This document shows, piece after piece, positions 57,493-64,000 of a DNA stretch of 64,000 nt. The stretch is from contig JAABRR010000012.1 of the NCBI GenBank assembly GCA_011390785.1, positions 62,001 to 126,000 of the forward strand. The letters run 5' to 3'. The notes beneath the pieces were generated by a model. That model saw nothing but the letters and a program-made list of their open reading frames with translations, searched no databases and had not been told where the DNA came from. Source of the stretch: Sphingobacteriia bacterium. GTDB taxonomy: Bacteria; Bacteroidota; Bacteroidia; Bacteroidales; UBA7960. The position numbers were made by a program, and so were the translations under genes. Each line of letters opens with the position of its first letter. The first letter of the stretch is position 1.

Positions 57493-60348
57493 CTAACTAT
57501 CCAGACCTATTAAATATTCCACCAGGTTTTGATCTCGGCCAAGCTTTAGTTTTTTTCTTAGACGATACCTGGCAAGCTCCACACCGCGATCAGAAATATT
57601 CAAAAGTTTTGATATTTCCTTTGAACTCATATTCATTCGAAGAAAAGAAGCAAGCTTAATTTCCCGGGGACTTAAATTAACGTTGTTTTCCGATAGTTTT
57701 TTAAGGTAACCACTATGAACCTGATCAAAGTGATAGGCAAACTGATCCCATGAGTTATGGTCTGATAAATTTTCATCAATCTCTTTCACAATTTGATTTA
57801 GTTCTTTTCTGTCGCCACCCTGCTGAATGAACCCTTGTATTCTGTTTTTTACATTTTGTAAAAAGTCACTGGCACTTAGTAAATGCATGGTGATGGTAGT
57901 TAATTGGTCATTTTTAAGGTTTATTTCGGTTTTGAATTTTTCGCTCATCAGCCGTTCTATTTCACCTTTCGAATGTCTGGATATCTGATCAATTGTTTCA
58001 TCTTTAATTTTTAATGCCTGTTTACTTTGGTGTGCAAGTTGAGCATTTTCTGCAAGATACTTTCTTTTTTGTAAAACAAGAACCAGGGTTACTACAGTCA
58101 ATCCAAATAATGTATAGAATAATTTAGCCCACATTGTAGAATACCATGGCTCTAATACCTTAAATGAAAATGCTGAGACCTTGCTTTGCAGGTCATAAAT
58201 ATTTTTAGCTTTAACTTCAAAAGTGTAGATTCCCGGAGGCAAATAGGGATATTGCACATCACTTTCCGATGTCCAGTTTGACCAGTTTTCTTCAAGAGGA
58301 ACAATTCTGTATGAGTATTTTAGATCTTCGAAACCATCGAAAAAGGGAGCAGCGTAACTTATTTTTAAAGATTGTTTTACGTTTATCTCCAAATCTTTTC
58401 CGTAGAGAGAATTGTATTTTATTATAGAATCTTCGCTGATCTTAATATCAACTGATCTGATAATTACCTTGAAGTTTTCATTGACTAAAAATCTTTTTCG
58501 AGGGTTGTAAAGAACAAATCCTTCTTTGGCTCCAATGAGCAAATTATTTTCATCAAGAATTGTAATATTAGGCAGATCATCGTTCATAAGTTTATTGATA
58601 TGCCTGAACAGGCCTGTGTTTTTTTGGTAAATGCCGAATTTTTCCTGAAACAAAACTCCCATTTTGTTTTCCTGAATGAAATATATTGAATTATTGCCAT
58701 CAGAAACAATTTCATTCACATGCCCATCTGCCAGCCATTCATCAAAGAACGAGTTAATGATGAATTTTGACTGCGTTTGATCAAAATCATAAATTCCTTT
58801 TTCAGCAGTAAAAACCAAATTTTCATCCAGGGAAAAAACGCTGATGTTGGTATTGGAGGGAAAACCATTATTACTCCCAAAGTGCTCAGGTTTCCCAATC
58901 AGGTTCACATTGCTGTCAAATCGCAACCTGTAGGCGCCCTTTAATCCATGTGTCATCCACAGAATTGTATCGTTTTCCCATTCCATTATTCTCGAAGATT
59001 CATTAAGGTGCGGTACAACTCCGGTTTTCACCCATTTATTACCTTGTTCTTCAAAATAGGATATCCCTTGATAATCGCCTCCCAATAAAAGCCCAGGGAT
59101 TACTGTAGGCAGAAATTTCCAGCTTCCAATATCATGCATCTTTGTTATGCCATCTTTATGAACCTGGAAAGCCCCATTGTGATGATGTATTATTAAATCA
59201 TTATCAATTATTGAAAAGTTATAAGCTTGTCCTTCACTTCCAGGAATCAATCTATATGCTTGGTTTAATTGTTTTCCCCCTTGGTCTTCTTGTATATAAA
59301 TGCCGTTGTTGGTCCCAAGATAAATTCTGTCATTGTATCTGCATGCCGCATATCCTGTGCCTTCAAGGCCAATGTCTTCATTTAATAAAGAAAAAGGTAA
59401 ACTGATTTCCAAATAATCAATTCCATTGTTAAGGGCAACCCATAAATTGTGGTAGCTGTCCTCATAAAGAGCTTTGATTGTCCTGTCTGATAATCCTTCT
59501 CGTTTTGTAAGATGTTGTATGAACGAAAAATCACGATCAAAAAAATATAGTCCTGAGTTCTCGGTTCCAACAGCGTAATTTCCATTATTAAGCTGGATTG
59601 CTGTTGAAATGTTCCCTATCTTAAATGGAACCGGAACCTGAGTAAACATGTTATCCTTTTGCTTGTAAACTTCACCTGAACTACTTAGAAAATAGTTTTC
59701 AATTAAATTTGGCACAATGGCTATGATTTCCGGAATCTTTTCGGATCCATTCATTTGAACGAAAATCTCACCGTTCAGGACAAACAATCCTGCGTTGTAA
59801 ACCTGGGCAATTATTTGGTGATTTGATTTAAAAATATGTTGCACATATCCGGGTGTTTCAAGAGCCCGAAACTGGTTACCATCATACACCAAAAGGCGAC
59901 TTTCGGTAAGGAAATACATTTTGTCGTCATTGTAAAGTATTTCCCAGGTTTCAGCGACTACTTGCTGTTCAGGAGGCAATAGGCTAAGCAAGGAAGTGAA
60001 ATTCAGCCCGTATTCCGTCATTTTAAAGTAACCAATCTGACCCTGTCCGCCAACAAAGATTCTGTTTTGATGATCAACTTTCACTGCTCTAACTCTGGTA
60101 CTATTGGGTACATCGTATTTAGCCCAGGCGTTACCATCAAATTCCAATAAACCCATGTTATTGGCAACGTAAAGAATGCCAGATGTGTCCTGGTCAAAAG
60201 CCCAGCTTTGAATTCCCCCCTGATATTCATCAGAGTTAAAGTGTTTCTTAAGCGGAACACTTCGCAAATTCATAAGGCTTGTATTTTGGCTGGCCCCATT
60301 TTTTATAAGCATAAATGATATAAGCAGAAACAGTGGCAAAATTCTCAT
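57493..60348 (-). CDS. Propeller/Y_Y_Y regulator with LuxR-type DNA-binding domain
   Basis: This 951-residue protein has a signal peptide (ILPLFLLISFMLIKNGASQ), propeller-like repeats (residues ~50-640, e.g. YVANNMGLLEFDGNAW, LWVALNNGIDYLE), a Y_Y_Y domain (~680-735: YSYRIVPLEENWSNW, PPGIYTFEVKAKN) and a transmembrane helix near 745-765. A cytoplasmic coiled coil follows, and a C-terminal LuxR/GerE-type helix-turn-helix (LSPREIKLASFLRMNMSSKEISKLLNIS). Signal sensing in the periplasm and DNA binding are therefore in one chain, without a kinase. It is divergent from the GH5 gene, whose upstream region carries direct repeats. Control of that gene is inferred. Confidence 0.88.
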   Translation of the reverse strand: MRILPLFLLISFMLIKNGASQNTSLMNLRSVPLKKHFNSDEYQGGIQSWAFDQDTSGILYVANNMGLLEFDGNAWAKYDVPNSTRVRAVKVDHQNRIFVGGQGQIGYFKMTEYGLNFTSLLSLLPPEQQVVAETWEILYNDDKMYFLTESRLLVYDGNQFRALETPGYVQHIFKSNHQIIAQVYNAGLFVLNGEIFVQMNGSEKIPEIIAIVPNLIENYFLSSSGEVYKQKDNMFTQVPVPFKIGNISTAIQLNNGNYAVGTENSGLYFFDRDFSFIQHLTKREGLSDRTIKALYEDSYHNLWVALNNGIDYLEISLPFSLLNEDIGLEGTGYAACRYNDRIYLGTNNGIYIQEDQGGKQLNQAYRLIPGSEGQAYNFSIIDNDLIIHHHNGAFQVHKDGITKMHDIGSWKFLPTVIPGLLLGGDYQGISYFEEQGNKWVKTGVVPHLNESSRIMEWENDTILWMTHGLKGAYRLRFDSNVNLIGKPEHFGSNNGFPSNTNISVFSLDENLVFTAEKGIYDFDQTQSKFIINSFFDEWLADGHVNEIVSDGNNSIYFIQENKMGVLFQEKFGIYQKNTGLFRHINKLMNDDLPNITILDENNLLIGAKEGFVLYNPRKRFLVNENFKVIIRSVDIKISEDSIIKYNSLYGKDLEINVKQSLKISYAAPFFDGFEDLKYSYRIVPLEENWSNWTSESDVQYPYLPPGIYTFEVKAKNIYDLQSKVSAFSFKVLEPWYSTMWAKLFYTLFGLTVVTLVLVLQKRKYLAENAQLAHQSKQALKIKDETIDQISRHSKGEIERLMSEKFKTEINLKNDQLTTITMHLLSASDFLQNVKNRIQGFIQQGGDRKELNQIVKEIDENLSDHNSWDQFAYHFDQVHSGYLKKLSENNVNLSPREIKLASFLRMNMSSKEISKLLNISDRGVELARYRLRKKLKLGRDQNLVEYLIGLDS

Positions 60349-60435
60349 AAGAGTACCTGTTTAATCAATCAAGAAAATTTGTTATTTCTGTAAAACCCGG
60401 CAAGATAGTAAATTATATCCTATTATGAGAGTTTT

Positions 60436-60501
60436 TGATGAGTTGAAATTTTAAATGTGATGAGTTTTTGTTGTGATGTGTTTTCTTGTTCTTGATGATA
60501 C
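60436..60501. promoter_or_regulatory. Cluster of TGATGAGTT direct repeats
   Basis: TGATGAGTT occurs at 60436-60444 and 60458-60466 exactly, with a one-mismatch copy TGATGTGTT at 60474-60482 and a more distant TGATGATAC at 60493-60501. The start-to-start spacings are 22, 16 and 19 bases. The cluster lies between the LuxR-type regulator and the GH5 gene, 114-179 bases upstream of the latter, and is a candidate binding region. Confidence 0.4.
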
Positions 60502-60614
60502 ATGACGTAAATTTGATGCCACCTAATGATCAATAATAAATCGATATTCTAAAGATTCAGAAAATATTCTCAATAAACACTTAAATAGTTTTCAAACCAT
60601 TAATTATTTTATCT

Positions 60615-63389
60615 ATGAAGAAATGTAATTGTATGAATATTCAACGATTAATAAGGCAATGTCTGGCGATCGTGTTTATTATTGTTTTTATACCCCACAC
60701 TTTTGGCCAGGGTTTTCTTCAAACAGATGGAAAGAAAATTGTGGACGGCAATGGTGATGAGATAATTTTAAGAGGTATGGGCCTGGCGGGTTGGATGCTT
60801 ATGGAAGGCTATATGATGCAGTCTTCGGATGTTGCAGATACCCAGTGGGAGTTCAGAGAACGGTTGGAAGAATTGATGGGAGTTGAGAAAACAAATCAGT
60901 TTTTTGATACCTGGTTAGATAATCATGTAACAAAAGCTGATATTGACTCGCTGGCAAGCTGGGGCTATAATAGTGCCCGCCTTGCCATGCACTATAATCT
61001 TTTTACTTTGCCGATCGAAGAAGAGCCTTTGCCGGGAGAGCAAACCTGGCTTGATAAGGGGTTTGAAATGGTTGACACTTTGCTGAGTTGGTGTGAGGCT
61101 AATAATATTTACCTGATTCTTGACCTTCATGCTGCTCCGGGCGGACAAGGCTATAATGCAGCCATTTCAGATTACGACCCTTCAAAACCTTCATTATGGG
61201 AAAGTGAGGAGAACCGGACAAAAACCGTTGCTTTATGGGGTAAACTTGCCGAAAGGTACAGTGATGAACCATGGATCGGCGGCTATGATTTAATTAATGA
61301 AGTAAACTGGGACCTGCCCGGCGGTGTCATGCTAAGAGAATTATATGAAGACATTACTGCTGCCATCAGGGCTGTTGACAACAATCATATTATTTTTATT
61401 GAAGGCAACTGGTTTGCCAATGATTTCACAGGCTTAACACCTCCCTGGGATGATAATATGTCCTATAGCTTTCATAAATACTGGGATTATAATGATGATC
61501 CCGGTTCAATACAATATGTATTGGATATGCGCGAAGAGCATAATGTTCCGCTATGGATGGGGGAAAGCGGTGAGAATTCGAATGTTTGGTTTACAGAAGC
61601 CATAACCCTTTTTGAAAACAATGATATAGGTTGGTCGTGGTGGCCAATGAAAAGAATCGAGAATATTGTGGCCCCTTATTCTATCCCTTTTACAGATGGT
61701 TACAAACAAATATTGGAATACTGGCGTGGCCAGGCACCTGAACCAACAGTTGATGAAGCTTTTGATGCAATGATGGAGCTGGCCATGAACACAAACAGCA
61801 TGAATTGCTCTTATAACAAAGGTGTTCATGATGCCAAAATCCGTCAGCCGCATACAGATGAAATAATACCGTTTAACACACCTCATACATTACCAGGATT
61901 ATTGTATTTGTCTGATTATGATCTGGGTAAAATCGGATATGCCTATTGGGATCGTGATTATGCTAATTACGGGGCTTCTACCGGTTCTTTTCAGGCATGG
62001 AATTCTGGCTGGGTATATCGAAATGATGGCGTTGATATCGAAGCAAATCAAGATCCCATAAAAAGCAATGGATTTCATATTGGTTATGTGGCCAAAGGCG
62101 AATGGATAAAATATACCATTCAGGTTGAAGAATCAGGTTCTTATACTACTGTTGCAAGAGTGGCTTCACAACAAAGTGGTGGGAAATTCCATATCAAATT
62201 AAATGATGAAGATATTACAAGTCAACAAAGCGTTAGCGCAACAGGCGGATGGACAAATTTTCAAGATATGGAAATAACCGAAGTACTTTTAAATGAGGGA
62301 GAGCATTTCCTGTCTTTTCATATTGATGATGATACACCATTTAACATAAGCAGCATTGAGTTTATCAAAACCGGTGAAGCAGATGATATAACATTCTATT
62401 GTTTAAACGGTGAAACCGGTAAAGATGAAAGATCTGTAAGGTTGTTCGTTAATCATCCAATTAACCCTGAGTCTATCGACCAGTCCGGAAGCGCATTCCA
62501 GGTTAAGGTAAACGACGAGGTTCAATCAATCATATCGCTTTCTATGATAGAAGCACAAAGCAGGACATTGATTTTGGAACTGGAACATCCGGTTTTATAC
62601 ACCGATGACATTACTGTTAGTTACACAGGTACTGCTATTACATCAGCTACAGGGAAAATTCTTGAACAATTTGCGGATTTACAGATCAGAAATTCGTTAC
62701 CCAGGCGCTTTGTTCTGCCTGCCACCATTCAAGCCGAAGATTGGGATTACCAGGAAGGTTTGGCGCTCGAAGAAACTTCGGATACTGGTGGTGGCTACAA
62801 TTTTGGTTATACCAACACAGGCGATTTTGCCGATTATCGTATTGCTATACTTGAAGCAGACGAATTTAACCTAAGTGTTCGGGTTGCATCCACAAATGCC
62901 AATGGTGTGCTGCGTTTCATTCTTATTGACGACTTTAACGATGAACAAGATGATGTGGTTATTGCAGAACTCAACATCCCAAATACAGGTGGTTGGCAAT
63001 CGTGGACAAGCATTTCCCAGGCAGTTACCCTTCCCAAAGGATTTTACAAACTGCGATTATACATTGATTCGCCCGAATTCAATGTAAATTGGTTTAAGTT
63101 TGAATTGGGAACAGGTATCGAAGGGGATTCTCAGGGGCTGAATACCAGGCCATTAATCTATCCAAACCCGGTCAGTGGTGATGAATTATTTATAAACTTT
63201 GATCATCTGTCAGATGAATATTATCACGCCGAAATATACTCCCTTTCCGGAAAGCTTCTTTACTCAGAAAGAATATCTGGCAGGATTAGCCCGGTAAAAA
63301 TTAATATTGCCAATACTCCAAAGGGCTTGGCCATTTTAAGGTTGCAAAGTAATGACAAAATCTATACCTATAAAATCATCAGAAGGTAA
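60615..63389 (+). CDS. Secreted GH5 glycanase with two CBM6-like domains and T9SS signal
   Basis: This 924-residue exported enzyme has a signal peptide (after MKKCNCMNIQ...; Met1 or Met7 may be used). The GH5 catalytic domain (about 30-380) carries the acid/base Glu229 (LINEVNW) and the nucleophile Glu317 (WMGESGENS). A CBM6/35-like domain (~390-590, IEANQDPIKSNGF, VAKGEWIKYT) follows, then an Ig-like spacer (~600-690), a second CBM6-like domain (~700-825, QAEDWDYQEGLALEETSDTGGGYNFGYTNTGDFADY) and a T9SS type-A sorting domain (PLIYPNPVSGDELFINF). It probably cleaves a beta-glucan at the cell surface. The neighbouring GH16 supports that, but the GH5 subfamily was not determined. Confidence 0.92.
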   Translation: MKKCNCMNIQRLIRQCLAIVFIIVFIPHTFGQGFLQTDGKKIVDGNGDEIILRGMGLAGWMLMEGYMMQSSDVADTQWEFRERLEELMGVEKTNQFFDTWLDNHVTKADIDSLASWGYNSARLAMHYNLFTLPIEEEPLPGEQTWLDKGFEMVDTLLSWCEANNIYLILDLHAAPGGQGYNAAISDYDPSKPSLWESEENRTKTVALWGKLAERYSDEPWIGGYDLINEVNWDLPGGVMLRELYEDITAAIRAVDNNHIIFIEGNWFANDFTGLTPPWDDNMSYSFHKYWDYNDDPGSIQYVLDMREEHNVPLWMGESGENSNVWFTEAITLFENNDIGWSWWPMKRIENIVAPYSIPFTDGYKQILEYWRGQAPEPTVDEAFDAMMELAMNTNSMNCSYNKGVHDAKIRQPHTDEIIPFNTPHTLPGLLYLSDYDLGKIGYAYWDRDYANYGASTGSFQAWNSGWVYRNDGVDIEANQDPIKSNGFHIGYVAKGEWIKYTIQVEESGSYTTVARVASQQSGGKFHIKLNDEDITSQQSVSATGGWTNFQDMEITEVLLNEGEHFLSFHIDDDTPFNISSIEFIKTGEADDITFYCLNGETGKDERSVRLFVNHPINPESIDQSGSAFQVKVNDEVQSIISLSMIEAQSRTLILELEHPVLYTDDITVSYTGTAITSATGKILEQFADLQIRNSLPRRFVLPATIQAEDWDYQEGLALEETSDTGGGYNFGYTNTGDFADYRIAILEADEFNLSVRVASTNANGVLRFILIDDFNDEQDDVVIAELNIPNTGGWQSWTSISQAVTLPKGFYKLRLYIDSPEFNVNWFKFELGTGIEGDSQGLNTRPLIYPNPVSGDELFINFDHLSDEYYHAEIYSLSGKLLYSERISGRISPVKINIANTPKGLAILRLQSNDKIYTYKIIRR

Positions 63390-63512
63390 CCCTGCTTATT
63401 GAGTCCAGTAAAAAAAGTATTTGTCCACAAATTTACACGAACCGTAAGCTCGACGAAGTCAATTTAATTTCTTGAAATTCAGCAATATAAAACAAAACAA
63501 AATTTACACAAT

Positions 63513-63534
63513 GTATAAAAACAAGTTTTTATAC
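63513..63534. repeat. 22-bp palindrome between GH5 and GH16 genes
   Basis: GTATAAAAAC, then AA, then GTTTTTATAC: a perfect 10-base inverted repeat, 74 bases upstream of the GH16 ATG. It could be an operator. As an AT-only stem of RNA it would be weak, and no U-run terminator follows. Confidence 0.7.
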
Positions 63535-63607
63535 TGTACTCATAATTTGAAAAACAATCTAAGCATGGAATCTAATTTTAAAATTCACTAACTTAAAATC
63601 CAAACCA

Positions 63608-64000
63608 ATGAATCGGATAATCACAGTTTTTACAATAATATCAGCCCTGATTATGATGGGATTTACAGAAACCCACAACGAGAAAACAAATTCTCCTTCA
63701 TCTGAAGAAGTATGGGTAGTTGACTTCTTTGATGATTTTGACACCTTTGACACCAACAACTGGCAGGATCAACGGATTTGGGTGAACAACGAAAAACAGT
63801 GCTATGTGCCTGATGGAAAATACGGAACCCGCGAGGTAAGCAACGGAACCCTAAAGCTAAAAATGATCAATATTGGCGAAGAGATTGAGTGTGATAATTT
63901 CGATAAACATGGCAATCAACATCCAAATACACAGTATGTTGCCGGCAGGATTTGTTCGAAAAACCGGCAGGAGTTTGTAAAGCGAAAGTGGACTGCCCGT
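63608..64000 (+). CDS. GH16 family glucanase, N-terminal part
   Basis: This gene runs off the right edge; 131 codons are visible. It starts at ATG 63608 with a membrane-targeting leader (MNRIITVFTIISALIMMGF). The mature part has FDDFDTFDTNNW, VNNEKQCYVPDG, VSNGTLKLKM and YVAGRICSKNRQEFVKRKWTAR, the usual opening of GH16 beta-glucanases (laminarinase and lichenase types). The catalytic ExDxxE motif lies beyond the edge. Next to the GH5-CBM6 enzyme on the same strand it suggests a beta-1,3- or mixed-linkage glucan locus. Confidence 0.85.
   Translation, partial: MNRIITVFTIISALIMMGFTETHNEKTNSPSSEEVWVVDFFDDFDTFDTNNWQDQRIWVNNEKQCYVPDGKYGTREVSNGTLKLKMINIGEEIECDNFDKHGNQHPNTQYVAGRICSKNRQEFVKRKWTAR

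Overview
This window is from a bacterium of the phylum Bacteroidota, most likely class Bacteroidia and in the direction of Marinilabiliales. That placement is inferred from gene content. The sequence shows TonB-dependent receptors with a carboxypeptidase-like N-terminal domain, type IX secretion (T9SS) C-terminal sorting domains, propeller/Y_Y_Y sensors, the divergent Bacteroidota RNA polymerase omega subunit, the order bamD-rpoZ-coaBC-PorD/DUF4835-recN, and many upstream boxes of the form TAnnTTTG, the Bacteroidota -7 promoter element. Base composition is AT-rich. No rRNA, tRNA, CRISPR array, transposase or prophage was seen.

Layout. Positions 1-2000 hold a cut-off Gfo/Idh/MocA oxidoreductase and a divergent sugar-isomerase-like protein, both with twin-arginine-type leaders, around a cluster of short palindromes. 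Positions 2064-13748 are a long minus-strand run: typA, a glycosyltransferase, miaA, an M14 peptidase, ychF, an M20 amidohydrolase, alr, an NSS-family transporter and ltaE. Positions 14.1-24.9 kb carry a degenerate receiver protein, recA, rlmD, a hybrid histidine kinase facing an NtrC-type regulator, a coiled-coil lipoprotein, a DCC protein and rocD. Positions 25.0-30.7 kb are a radical SAM enzyme overlapping a DUF6873-like gene, followed by a 1322-residue propeller hybrid kinase. Positions 30.7-33.9 kb are a TonB receptor and a small exported protein. Positions 34.2-48.7 kb are mostly core genes on the plus strand: envelope lipoproteins, bamD, rpoZ, coaBC, PorD-like, recN, fabI, then etfB-etfA-acyl-CoA dehydrogenase. 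Positions 48.8-51.7 kb hold an ABC-F protein, a dolichol-kinase-like membrane protein and a lipoprotein.

The last 12 kb is accessory. A DUF1566 protein (51675-53291) ends in a segment that looks like the variable region of a diversity-generating retroelement (DGR) target: 17 codons of NNC/NNT form inside an invariant frame, in a locally GC-rich patch. It sits next to a small T9SS cargo protein. Then come a CBM9-like/AraC sensor-regulator split by one in-frame stop, a beta-barrel protein, a PP2C phosphatase, a propeller/LuxR regulator, and divergently from it a GH5-CBM6-T9SS glycanase followed by a cut-off GH16 glucanase. The last three look like a small beta-glucan utilisation locus with its own regulator.

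The strongest candidate for something unusual is the DGR-like variable region, whose reverse transcriptase and template repeat are not in this window. Other points of interest are the nonsense-split AraC sensor, the radical SAM/DUF6873 overlap, the propeller kinase with a lipoprotein-type leader and no DNA-binding output, and direct repeats in front of the glycanase.
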